From positions 7,983,379-8,047,378 of the forward strand of contig NW_002060946.1 of the NCBI RefSeq assembly GCF_000150275.1: DNA of 64,000 nucleotides. The letters run 5' to 3'. The stretch is from Trichoplax adhaerens (taxonomy: Eukaryota > Placozoa > Uniplacotomia > Trichoplacea > Trichoplacidae). Below, piece by piece: positions 39,645-52,500 of the stretch. The position numbers and the translations under genes are program-made. The notes beneath the pieces are model-generated. The model had not been told where the DNA came from. It worked only from the letters and a program-made list of their open reading frames with translations, and did not search any database. Each line of letters begins with the position of its first letter. The first letter of the stretch is position 1.

Positions 39645-40521
39645 ATGAAAGCGTTTACTCTTTTTGCCGTATCTTTGACCGTATTTCTTCTGGTAAATAT
39701 TACTACCACATCAGCATGCATTGGTGGAATTCCCAAGGAGCAATTATGTGTTCCAGCAGCTTTCGATTGGCTTATCGATAATTGTCCAACTAGAAGTGTT
39801 CGATGTAAGTTTTTCATCCTACATCTTATCCTTTGAAAGATAGAAGTAATTTAAAAGCTTTAAATCGCTGACTACTGAAGACCGTTAGACAATTAGATAA
39901 ATCTTCAGGAAATAGCAATATGTGCACTGTAATGTAAACAGATCTTTTAAAGCTTCGTATTCATTATTACGAATCATAATTAAATCGAGCTATTTGAAGT
40001 ATAAATACTTGTAATTTATAATTTTTCATCATATTATTAATTACTCTAAGTTTTAAATATCAGTTGTTCAGAAATAGACATGCATAAGAGTAAGGATTTG
40101 AAACCTAATACTACTAGCCGCAATATTTGTAAAGTAGTTTGCCAGAATAGGACTGTTTCATTTAATAAAATAACTTCAAATTCTCTTCTTGATTACTAAA
40201 ATTATACAATTCTAACCCAAAACTTAGTCGTAAGTCGAAGTTGCAATATTTGTGAAGTAGTTAGATAGAATAGAAGTTTCTTTTCAAATTCTCCTTTTGA
40301 CTACTGAAATGATACAATTCTGACTAAGCGCTAGTTGATAAAGTCGAAATGACGCCAAAGAATAATGATCAAACAATTCAAGAAGTTTTTCATCTTTTCA
40401 ATTAGGGGATCGTTTCCATCATTATCATGCTGCTCGACATTCGGTATATCTGCGCAATTTGCATAATGAATGCTGCACTCCCGAAGGATGTTGTCCTGAA
40501 TACGCAATGCAATATTGTTGA
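39645..40521 (+). CDS. insulin/relaxin-family peptide precursor (91 aa, two exons)
   Basis: Exons 39645-39804 and 40406-40521 join at phase 1 to a 91-residue secreted precursor. A hydrophobic signal peptide (MKAFTLFAVSLTVFLLV…) ends near TTTSA. The B-chain-like part has two Cys separated by exactly 11 residues (LC-VPAAFDWLIDN-C), the insulin B-chain spacing. The C-terminus, NECCTPEGCCPEYAMQYC, resembles an A chain: a Cys pair, then Cys, then Cys eight residues on, ending in YC; but four residues rather than three follow the pair, and there is an extra Cys. With a further Cys just after the signal peptide, a fourth disulfide is possible, as in several invertebrate insulin-like peptides. The connecting segment is very short, with an RSVR (R-x-x-R) site. 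The intron falls between the B and A parts, as in insulin genes. It is presumably a secreted hormone or growth factor; receptor unknown. Confidence 0.82.
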
Positions 40522-42272
40522 AGGATTTCTATAATCGCCATCGTATAGATTTAATAATTTAATAAGTAATTATGACAACAATTAAGATGATTTAAATTAG
40601 ATGCTAACCAACACCAATAGAAGAATGGTTTAGCAACTGGATCATTTTTGGTTTGCTTACAAAATGGATCGATCATAAATTAACTCTGTAGTACAGTAAA
40701 TATAGACGAATTAGAATTGGCTATCTATCATATTTCAATTATTAGACATTTTGGTGAGGATAAATAAATGCAGTTTAACAGCTGACCTGAAATTATTATT
40801 GCTTTGATATTTGGTGCTTGTCTAACCGATGTGCAGCAGAAGAGTTTTAGATTGCCGTTCAATTTTTGTCATTAATATACAAAGTAACAGTATGTGAATT
40901 ATAAGTGTACTCGTAGTATTATACTTACTGATCTGAATACGATTTTGTGGCGAAGTGCCTATACCGATCAATTTTTAGAGGTGATAGTTTTCAAAGCATG
41001 AAAATGAAACACAGAACGCTAATATCGTCTTAGTAGAAAAGCAGTATTTAGTTTAAGCGCTATTTTATACTACCTATTCCATTTCCATTTCTGTTTCCAT
41101 ATTTGAGTATATCTAATAGGCTGATATTTATAACTTTTAATCAATGGAAATCAAACCCATGCATTGGCATTTCCATAATTAAAATAGTCTTCTTCAATGT
41201 GATTGATAGCTTATGTGGTAGAAAGATACAATAGAAGTCTTATCAGTTAAGTTAAAGAACGCATGGTGAAAAGTCTCCATTGAAGATATTAACAGATTGA
41301 GTATCAAACAGTATTAATCTAAAGGCGATTTCTTTTCATAGTTCTTTCTGTCACCAGTCTCTGCAACCGCAATTCAGGCATTTCCTATAAAAATTAAAAA
41401 TTAATATCAAGAATTTCTCGTCGAGAAACGATAATATTAAAAAAATTGCAGATTCTACACTCCACTCTGGGTGTACGCTGCAAATCTAGCAAACAGTATA
41501 ATCGGATATGGTAGTTTGGCCTATCTACAATACAAGTATATGAACTATAATTATCTCATTGATTAGATTATATTATATAAACATGTCAGCATGATGCAGT
41601 AATTCATTTAATATAATTAATTAATGATGATATGGTATATGACTTTGAAGTCGCAATATCAACTAGCTTTTAGGGTATTTTAGATGTACAAGTACTAACA
41701 CTGTATTTCTTCGATTAGAAATGGTTAATGTCCATTTCTTGGATAATACTGTACTAAAGTACTATTCTTCTAGCTGAATGCAAAGTTCTAGATCTGACAA
41801 TGCTATCAGATACAGTCCTTTCGCCTTTATCTGAAGTGCGATTTATGTTTTTATTGTTCGATAGATTGGATTACGTATAAAATCGATTATATCAAAGATA
41901 ATATATTACATGATTGCCAAGAGCTCAAATTACAATGCCGATGAACGTAAGAGTATTTTATTGGCAGAACTGTTAGTATTGCAGCTTGTCGATTGCAAAT
42001 TATTACATCTCAACTTATTAGAAAGCCTTGAGGTTGCATCTTGCAAGCTCGATGCAGATTCTGTACCATTATAGAGTTAAACTAGAGTAACAACATTGAC
42101 TATTTTAGAATACTTTGTCAGCAGAATCGCTATTACTCGCATTGCCATTTCTCTATTAGAAAAGNGCTGATGCCAATTTATTCGAAAAAAATGAGTAGAT
42201 CTACAAGCCAAAAGTAGGCTCCATATCAAGCACTGCTAGCTGATACCATACTTTAGCCTTATCTAATGCTTA
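40522..42272. other. intergenic before the assembly gap, one orphan exon-like stretch
   Basis: Mostly featureless AT-rich DNA. At about 41450-41566 an acceptor precedes an open stretch, FYTPLWVYAANLANSIIGYG followed by SLAYLQYKYM, ending at a stop. It looks like a membrane segment of a real protein, but I find no partner exons and cannot name it. An ambiguous base is present at 42165. Confidence 0.4.
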
Positions 42273-42322
42273 NNNNNNNNNNNNNNNNNNNNNNNNNNNN
42301 NNNNNNNNNNNNNNNNNNNNNN
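42273..42322. other. assembly gap (50 N)
   Basis: Run of 50 undetermined bases, plus single N at 42165 and 42341. A round 50-N run is normally a scaffolding placeholder, so true length is unknown. It lies just before a tandem repeat array, a usual place for assembly failure. Confidence 0.99.
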
Positions 42323-42639
42323 TCATTATAATATGATGGCNCACTTTTTCATCCAGTCAATCACATAAAGATGATGAGGTAAGTGAATAAAGAATAAGAT
42401 ATTCTATTCTCGAATTAGTGATCAAGTCCTTTGAACTCATTCCATTAATAAGTAGCTAAGATGCTATGTATACCTTTACACTAAATAGCAAAACAGTTTA
42501 TGTGGTGCCTATCTTAAACCGTACGTGATCGTATCTAAATGTCGTCCAACCAAACACCGGTACAGCTAACTTCTTGGCCAAAATGTAGCCAGACCATTAG
42601 AGATTGTGACTGTTGCAAATTATCTACCTTTTTCTATTA

Positions 42640-43460
42640 AAATGTAGTACGGCCAGTATATCATAATAAAGTGAATTTTTAGCTTACCACATATAATATA
42701 GTACCGGTTAGCCATAAAATCGTTAGGTTTGCAAGTATGACTATCGGAAGTACGGCCATTACATCATAATAAACTGAATGTTTAACGTACTACGCATAAT
42801 ATGATACCGCTTCGCCTTAAAATAACCAAATTTACAAGCATTACTATTTAAAGTACGGCCATTACATCAAGGTAAAATGAATTTTTAACTTATCCTGCAT
42901 ACAGTAGTATGGTGTCGCTTTGCCTATAAAATCACCAACTTTGCAATTATTATTATTTAAAGAGCGGCCATGACATCATAATAAAAGTGAATTTTTACCT
43001 TATTTCGTATAGTATGGCGTCTCTTAAATCATAAAATCGCCAGGTTTACAAGTACTATTATCGGAAGTAAGGCTATTACATCATAATAAAGTGAATTTTT
43101 AACGTGCCACTCATAATATGGTGCCGCGTAGCCATAAAATCATCAAGTTTGCAAGTATTATTGAAAGTGCGGCCATTACATCATAATAAAGTGAATTTTT
43201 AACTTATTTCGTATAGTATGGGTCTCTTAAGCCATAAAATCGCCAGGTTTACAAGTACTATTATCGAAAGTAAGGCTACTACATCATAATAAAGTGAATT
43301 TTTAACGTACCACGCATAATATGGTGCCGCTTAGCCATAAAATCATCAAGTTTGCAAGCATCATTATTGAAAGTGTGGCCGGCCATTACATCATAGTAAA
43401 GTGAATTTTAACTTATAACGTATAATTTGGTACCGTTTAGCCATGAAATCACTAAATTCA
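42640..43460. repeat. tandem repeat array, unit about 105 bp, about 8 copies
   Basis: Each unit contains, in order, GCGGCCATTACATCATAATAA (or close), AAGTGAATTTTTAAC, a CATAATATGGTACCG-type stretch, TTAGCCATAAAATCGCCA and GTTTGCAAGTATTATTAT. Units begin at roughly 42650, 42754, 42856, 42963, 43067, 43170, 43268 and 43379. Divergence between units is moderate. No open frame is shared by the units. Confidence 0.9.
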
Positions 43461-43971
43461 TGAGTATTAATATTGTCAAACTACAACTGTCGAATTGATA
43501 ATATCTTGTAATTATGAGTAACGGCAAACCTTATTTAATTATGTGATAACGATCGATAATTGATTATCAAAGTCCATAAAAAAAGTCAATAGATAATTAA
43601 GTCCTGTTGATTACAGTGCTTAAAGATAAAAATAATTTAAAAACAACTACCGCACGGATTCATTCTTCTTTCGGGTATTATGGAGTTCAATACTATAATC
43701 ATATACTGTAGTAAGTATTTAATTAAAGATGTTAATGTGCCTGATCGTAAATCTATGCTGTGAAATAATCTTGCCTACTATTCCGTATTATGGACAAGCT
43801 ATTTAAGCCATGTCATTCTACAATAAATTCTTGTCTTTTATCAGTTTACTTGCGATGAGTAAACCAATTCAGAAAGAACTTAAAATTCATATCCATGACA
43901 GTAACAATAGAGCAAGGAATTGACTAGCAAACTCTTGTAATTACAACTATAATTATTTATATTTGTTATAG

Positions 43972-46900
43972 GAACACGAAGATCAAATTCAAATAACAAG
44001 TCGTCAATCATCGAGTACTTCTCGAAATGCTTTTATTACTAATGAATATGACGACATTATGAATGGAAATAGCCTCGATAACGATGAGACGGTTAGCAAT
44101 AGATGGTGTCTCCATTTACCTTGTTATGATTTTAATATATAAAATTTAAAATCGAAACACTTTATTGATTGCAATAGCTTACTCTTGTCCGGTAGTAATT
44201 AATGTTGTGCAGTGTATATTAGTAATAATTCTACAAGATAATCATTATGCTCATATTTAACCCCACCTATACGGTACTAAGACTTTATTGATTATTAGGT
44301 AATAGTCTCGCATAATAGTGCATCAGGATATATTGGTGGATATCCTACATCCATTGCTTTAGATCGTTGCAAGCGGCATGTACTAGCGCCTTATCTGAGG
44401 TTTATTTCTTTTGTAAGTTAGACACTATTTTAAACAATAATAATCCAACCTCAGCCAAAAAGAAGAAATATCGCAGCATGACTGAAATTGCATTCTTCAA
44501 TATTGTACTCAATAACCAGTTTAATTTGGGAGACTGTTAACTTTCTCAATCATTATTGAAATGTACTTTATTGCAGTTGGGCTGGTTGCCAATATTTCGA
44601 GTTGGCCCATCTAATCAATCTTTTTGCGAAAGCGCTATCAATTTCGTCTATCCTGTGCTGGTCATCTGTTTTATATTTGGGGCTTACACGATTCAGTGTT
44701 TTACCTGCTTTCGCCGAGACACGGTATATCCAAATTACAAGCTGCTGCCACAGTAAAATGTCCTAGTTACAGCTATAAAAGCAATTTTAGTACTCATTCC
44801 TAAAATAATCGATACAGTGAGGTTCTATCTGCTATAAATTATGCAACCAGTAATCATTATAAATCCTAGACAGTAACATCTAATTCAGTTTTATTGGTGA
44901 TGATCAATCATTTAGTTCTAGCAAAATAGTCTGATCATCGTTGTAAATATGAGTAATTTCTTCCATTACTTGAACACGCCTTCTAGGATTAATTTAATAG
45001 TGTTAGTAATTCCCTTTTTAGTTTATTCAATTTAACATATTCTATCTCCTCCTTTATTGCAGCCCTTCATTAAAACTATCAATGGAAGCGTCCACTGTTC
45101 TGATAGTATCATTTCGCAATATATTATCCCAGATATATTGCACTCTGTTGCCTACTTTTATTGCTTTTACTTATATCGATTTGCTGGATCTGAACATTTA
45201 CAGACAAATATGCAAAGGGTAAGCCATTTTACAATGAAATAAGGTGTAACTGCTACAGCATCATGCATGTCTAATATCGCCAGAGTAGAAATGATTAAAG
45301 CGTGAAATATTACTTACCTGTAGACGTTCCTGCAAGCAAGGCCCACGGATTTCGGAGAAAATTCGCAAAAAAAATTAATCAGAATATTAAGGTTTAATAT
45401 ACATATTGCTCCAAGTTTCGTATAGCTTCTTTCATCTTAATTTTGTGTATTGTTATATCTAAAAAAGTAATTCTTTTGGAGCTAATATATTGACTACTAC
45501 TATACGATAGTATGTATTAGGATTCGTAAAACGAAGAGGAGAAATAATTTTTTATAAATTTAGGACCATCTTTTCCTGTGAAATTACTATTTGTAGCCGC
45601 ATCCTTCTTATACGATTTCATTGCTTATTTTTGGCATAAATTTAGAGTTTTCCTTTACTCCGGAATTGCCATCGTAGGTGCATCTTTCTTAATCCAACTT
45701 TTCCACTTAATTATCAGAATTAATCGTGATCAAGGATTAGCTCTGTTATGGCATCCAATGATCAAGTAAGCTTTAACTGTGTTATACTAGAATAGTTAAC
45801 TTTTAAACTAAAATTTCGTTAACTTTAGTTTGAAGAATCTTGATTCTATATCTCGTATGCGGTATGGATATTCATAGTTTTCAAGATCTATTGTAAATTT
45901 GAAAATCATAACTATTTGTGCTATTTTTAATAATTTAAATTTTTTGTAAGTACGAGAAAATTAAATGAATTTTACACTGTAATAAACAAGTACTCCTTTC
46001 TCCTCTTCTATGCGAATCCTTGACTTTCTCTCCAAATTAAACTATGTGCGAAAATTCATTCAAGAATACACGATTCTCGACTTATTGTCTTGGGATTCTT
46101 TCTGTTAGCTGGTTTTATAATGCTTGATAGCGTTTATATAGCGCTAGTTATTAATTATGCAAGCCATTGCCAACTCTTAATAGTTTATATAAGAGGATTA
46201 AAGCAAAAGATCATAGAACGGACGTGTAATTTAGAAAACGCTATGAAGGTTAGTCATTACTGTATGGTATTACCATATTATTCCCTTTCGCTCTTTGATG
46301 ATCGTAAATCATACGTAGATATAAAATTTAGAATTTCAATTAAACACGTATCAGAATAATTCTTTCCATACCTTTTTTACTAAAGTAAAAGAAATTGATT
46401 CCGGTCAAGCTAATTTAGAAATTACAGTAGCACACGAATATACAGTATATGCTGTTGTAAATAATAGTAAAAATTATTTTTTAATTATAATTACTTACTA
46501 GTAGATAGTGTTGCTTATTATAATCATGCATGCAGTAACCATATACAGTACTAGTAATTAACCTCGACCAAGTTGGCTATGGAACATCTGTATCAATATT
46601 TAAGCATAAATGTATTCATTTAGACCTAAGAAATAAGCTGGAATTAGTTATAATTACTATTTCTTATGTAAAAGAATCTACGAGCATATCATTTACAATT
46701 TCAAACATGTCATGGAATAAGGTATCACTTATTACTGAATCTAAACAAATATTGATAAGATTAGATTATTGGACAGAGTTAATGTTCACCTTCTGTAAGT
46801 CTGGTAGTGTATTATCAGAAAATATTTAGTTTTTAAGTTTCTATACCACGATATAGCATATAGACCAATTATCGTTATAGGATAAAATTGTAATACTTGA

Positions 46901-48405
46901 TTAGATACAGGGCTTAAGGATAGTAGTACGAGTGGAACGGAGATTTAGAGTTTCTGTTTATCAGAAATTCTCTGTATAGCGCTAAACAATCACAAATAAA
47001 ATAGAGCAACTAATTATGACTAACTATTAATGTTTATATCTAAATGCTTAATAGGAGATACAGAATACTGCTGGATATGTAGCAGAATTAAATGATGTTA
47101 TTGCTCCCGCTGCATCGATTATTTTGTTTAATTTTGCAACATCGTCAATCTTAGGTAAATAGAGCTTTAATTAACTTGTTAACTTAATGTAGTGGTAGCT
47201 GACGAAAAGTCTTTTTACTTTATTAGATACGAGTATTTATTGCAAGCTACTAAAATAAGATCTTCTTCCAGAAGCAAATGCTAGCATTGCTTCCAACGTT
47301 GATCATTTGAAGATATAATTATTCAATTTCATATTTCGTTCTACTCTATAGGACTCAATGCTCTAATATTAGGTCGTCAGGATGATTTCGATGTCGCTAC
47401 TTATGCCGATACAATTTTGTCAATTCTACTTTGGTTAACACTTCTTTCTATCCCTTTCGTTCAAGTATGATGCAGTAATAGATATATTAAAGCGTCAAAA
47501 ATAATTTAACGAGAGCAATAATTTTTTGGTTACTTATCACATGAATTAGTCCATCTACCAGTGACTTTCTACACCTATCTCTGCAATACCAATATGATCT
47601 AACCTATAGACATGCTCCATTTTGCGGCTGCACTACGCCTATGGAATCATTATACTTACCAAATTATTTTGCTACAGCATTGTTTTAGTATTAATGATAA
47701 TAGGCCTAATTATCCTATCAACGTTCGCTAGTAAATGCCGGCTTTGTGTCTTCATAAATTTATTTAACGCCTATGATTATTATTAGTTTATTTTATTCTT
47801 AGTTTAATATGATAGTTTTATTATGGAGGAAAGATAGAAGGCTGCATTTATTTTAAAACACTTATACTCTTCACGACCTAAAAATAGTTTAGCGTAAAAG
47901 ACAAGGCGATATCTTAATAAATTTATTTGATGCAATCATTGATTGAACTTAGTCTTAATTCGTTAGGCTAATTTTATTATAGAGAAATGATAGAACGGAG
48001 AATTTATTTATATCATTTATTTCAATCATGGCTACCTAGGCATCGCGATTAACTTCCTATTGTAGATCGCTGAAAAAATTAGGAATTCGAGTTCGAGTGC
48101 GACCATTCGTTTACCAAAATGAACCTCGTGAAGATCTTGATTCCTTCCTTCAATTTACTTCAGAAATTAAAATGAGGGTAAGACTTTACATATTCAGCTA
48201 AGAAAGTTGCATCGTCATCTGGATGGGTTATAATTGCTTAAAACTAATCTTAAAGCGTTTTACTTTTTCTATTATTAAGGCTAAATTGTTTAAAGTTCCT
48301 GTTGTGTCATCAACCCTTTTTTTCATGCTTGTAACTATCGCTTTGGTGGCATTGATCTTATTTCAACTGGGAATACTTTCTATCTGGTTTGCACCACAGA
48401 ATTAA
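43972..48405 (+). CDS. seven-pass membrane protein resembling insect gustatory receptors (GRL family); 5' end not found
   Basis: About a dozen short exons: 43972-44091 (acidic, Ser-rich cytosolic N-terminal part), 44299-44412, 44577-44723, 45063-45218, about 45564-45764, 46065-46248, then pieces near 46346-46420, 46625-46800, 47054-47157, 47353-47469, 48040-48177 and the last exon ending at 48405. Hydrophobic segments include VYPVLVICFIFGAYTIQCF, SVAYFYCFYLYRF, GIAIVGASFLIQLFHLII and LLAGFIMLDSVYIALVINYA. Others are ILSILLWLTLLSIPFVQ and TLFFMLVTIALVALILFQLG. A cytosolic N-terminus, HCQLLIVYIRGLKQKI after the fourth membrane pass, VAELNDVIAPAASIILFNF, and a last helix ending in ILFQLG (compare the TYxxxxxQF motif of insect receptors) suggest the gustatory-receptor-like family. 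The TY is not kept. The ligand is unknown. The junction between the 45063 and 45564 exons is out of phase as read, so an exon may be missed. Confidence 0.6.
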
Positions 48406-49511
48406 TTTATGGACATACCCGACCAAGGATCTCATCAATAAACCAGCTACTTGCCGATTTTATCCTCCCTAATAGTTAATACTTTGAAAGTGCTCGGCAG
48501 GTTTAAGAATGTTAAAGTGTCTATTATTACAATGGCTGCGATGTCGATATGGATAAGTTATGACTTAAAGTGAAATCGCTGCTGGTGATAACGATCTATT
48601 GATGGAATAAATTGGCACAAGTGCATAAGAGTTGATCGGATCCAATAGACGTATTTTAAAGTATATATCTTAATTTTTTTGTAGTATTCTCCGTATATGT
48701 CCACTGTATTACATTCGCAAATCTATAACGTCAGTTTTAAAAAATCAAAAAATGAGTATTTATGTAACATATGCGTCATATAGCAGCCAAAAACTGTACT
48801 GTATAATGGCCTAAAATATGAGAAGGTAAATATATCCGTACAAACAATTATTAGCAACTATCATTTGGTATCAAATATTTGCGAATTCCAGTACTTTCGC
48901 TACTATTAACAAGAAATAGGACGTACTGCAGTTCATAAACTGGATGCAAAGATCTATAACTACATATAACTGCAAGAAACAGTTCATGAATAAAAGTTGT
49001 CACTACAAAAAGATGAAATCAACTTCACGGATTTATTTGATTTTTATAAGTTTAACTTAGTAATAGAATGATAAGGTCAGGTTAGCCTTTAGAAGTACTT
49101 TGTCATAATTTCTTATTAAAGACACTGTCAAAAAAATTCTCTTAAAAAATATACAAACGAAATATGTTGCTAAAACGAGAAACGACTGCAGATTGTACGT
49201 AGATATGTTTGCTAGAGCTAGTCAATGCAGCCATAAGCTATCATCGGTATGTTTTATGTTCATTAAAATAATTTTTTTACAATTGTTACACTAGATACAT
49301 GTACAAGGAAGGTAAAGTACCCATAGACAAAATTTTCAAACCTTCAATAAATATATTTTTCCTAATAATCCACAAAGAGTGTTTATAATCAGTATTATGC
49401 ATCGATAATAGTTTAATCAATAAGCTAGCTAATTTTTGGAATGTATCATTACGGTCTATGCGATTGAAACAGAAGAGGAAAATCTTTTAGTTACTAAAGA
49501 TTCGATATCTG
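48406..49511. other. intergenic between convergent genes
   Basis: Sits between the GRL-like stop and the TAF6 stop. It should hold both 3' UTRs; no other feature seen. Confidence 0.5.
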
Positions 49512-52500
49512 TTAGGATGAATCTACATCCATGAATTCATCGTCTGAAGTGCGGCTAGCATGTTCTGCACCTTCACTTTGTTTAACACTGACGTCCATTT
49601 CCTCATCAGCGATTGACTGTTGTACGTTTCTACTGCCAATAGAAGCAGAGTTTTCACTTGGGCTAGCCACGTCCTCTTTGGATTCTACCAATATCGTAAA
49701 CAAAATACTGCAATTATTAGCCATAGCTTAAACTCACGGCGTAATAGCATTGAATAGATTAGATTTTTATTTTGCTTTAAAATAAAAGCCTGTACCTTTG
49801 AGATCATCAGAATTCGAGGGATTTTGCTCTATTTTGCATTCCACATCTTCTGTATCTATTTTCTTCAAATTGTCATTATCGACATTATCTTTCGCACCAT
49901 CTTTAATAGATTCATATTACACGCAAAATTTTCGGCATTAGTACTGAATTAAAGTACATTCAACCACATAGTAACGAAATTACCTAAATTAGGCGGAGAT
50001 GACTTTATAATAGGATTTGTTTGATCTTCAGTTGGATGTCGAGTTTCTATAATGTTGTTAAATGTGAGTACATGCAAATTTAACATTCTTTCAATTCTCA
50101 AGCAATGTAATATAAAATAAGAATAATACCTATGGTGCCTTGCTGTGGTGATGATAATGCTGGACCAGGTGAAGCTGACGGTTTGTCTGCGCTTGGCTGC
50201 TTTACTGCAGCTGAAGGCGGAAATTGGATACTAGTACTACTAGAAATAACCGATTGTTCCGCTGTCGATGGCACAATAGAAGCTGGACTGTTGGCGCATT
50301 CTGATATTGTTTGATCATCAACAGAAACAGCATGAGGTTCATGATCAGATGATGAAGTTTGTGGCTTGGGAGACCGTATAGATTCGGTTTTAGATGCATT
50401 TATTTCGGATGCCGCTGTGTGCACAGTATTCACAGAAGATTCCTTACTTTCAGCATCTGGTGTTTTAGGTCTGGCTACAATCGGAGAATGAGACGGTTCA
50501 GATGAATTTCTTTCATCCCTATTACTAGTAGAAGTAGCTAGTTCTTCAGGATCATTTCCGGCTATCGGAGGTACGGGAGATACTTCAGGATTTTCTTTTC
50601 CTTCAACAATATTTACTCCCGATTGCGATTGATCTTCTATTTGACAATCCGTTCCAGAATCATGCGACATTTCTTTACTAACATCCTTATCGATTGATCC
50701 TTCCGGTTTATCTTCATTCTGAATTGGTAAAGGTGTCTTTGATGCATTAGTTTCTTCATCAACCACCATAGATTCGTCATCTGTCATATAAGAATTATTA
50801 GATGAGATGTCTTCACCATATTCAGAAATTATTGTAGCCAAGGATGAATGCGGTTGATTTACAGCTAGAGTAAGAGGTGGTGAAATTTCAAGTTTACTAC
50901 CAGAAATACTTGGTTTTGAATTTTTCTCATCTAAAGATCCCGTTGATGAAGGCGAAGGCAATATTTCAGTCTTATTTACTAATACGTCCTCTTTATCAGG
51001 GGAAGCAGAAGGTGAAGATCCTCCTGCATCTGATAACCTGGTATTGTCATCCACCGCAGTAGGAGAAACCGTTTCTGATCCTTCAATACGACTGGGTGAG
51101 CTTGGCGAAGGCATTTTATCTTCAGCTAGTATATGTGAACCTGTTGCTTTACTAATCTCAGAAGTAGAGGGCGGTGATGTTACATGTTTATCCGCAATTG
51201 TAGCCAATGATGCTGAAATTTTATCCGCTGATACAGATGTTTCTGGCGTCATCTTTTCGTTTCCTTCAGCAGCACCTGTAGCTGCCGATAAGGTGGTTCT
51301 GTCGTCGGCCGTGATTAGCGATGTAGGAATATTTTCCTTACAGGAATTAAGTCTTTCTATCGGCGATAAGGGTTTATCAACAGGTTTTGTAGATGTATTA
51401 CCTGATTTATCCAAATTGTCATGCTCTTCTGAAACATTTCGACTATCTCCTCCTTTAGAAGAAGCGGGAGTTGATAAATTTTCCTCCATGGGTGCATCTA
51501 CTGCCGGACTATTACTTCGCTTGTTATCTACAGACGGAATAGCTGGAGAAATGTCAGATTGATCGGAAGATAAAGGAGTTCCTTTCATTACCGGCAAACT
51601 AGTTGTATCATCTGCTGTTTCTTCCATATTGTCGGTTGAGATAGGCAAGTACTCTTGCGAATCGTCGTCATCAGAAGATGATGACGATGACGGTAATTTA
51701 TCTTCAACAGTCTTCTCTGATTTATAAGTAACCGGTGAGGGAATATTTTCAGATTCAGGTACTTGTGATATATTCTCATCCGATTTAGTTTTGATGATCG
51801 TATTTGTCGCATCTTTAACACTATCGCTAACGTCATCCTTAGTACTAAACTTGTTATCTTCTGTCGAATTTGATATTTCTTTTAAAGAAGAAGAATCCCT
51901 GGAAGGTGAAGCTCTATTTGAATTTTTAGTTATTGTTTCAGTTTCAATATCACCACTACTTTTACATTTTGATTCTGAATCTAAATTTGATTTTAGAGCA
52001 ACATCTGTACTATCTACAAACTCTTCCGAATCGCTACTAGATTCTTCCATAAGCTCTACTTTGGCAAGTTCCGATGTTGCCAGAACGTTTAGAAGCGATT
52101 CTGTTTTATCATCGGGATTACTGTGATCGTTTACATCAGATAAATATTTACTTCTACTTGAAGAATTGTCTACGTTATTAGCGTTTTCGACATCATTACT
52201 ACTTGACTCTATTTCCATAGCGGACTCTTCCATAGTGGACTCTTCGATAGCGGACTCTTCCATAGTGGATTCTTCCATAGCGGACTCTGTCAGAGATTCA
52301 TGTATCTTGGTGTTACTTGTGCCAGTATGTTTTTCCGAAATTTCAGACATTGAGGAATCAGTTACATCGTTACCACCATCGGAGTTGTCAGTTTTCCGAG
52401 AATCTTTTATACCAGAACTAATAGTTACCGTATCAGCCGCATTAGGGCTAGATATATCTGTACTTTTTGTGACAGCAGGTTGTTCAAGAGCTTTAAAGTC

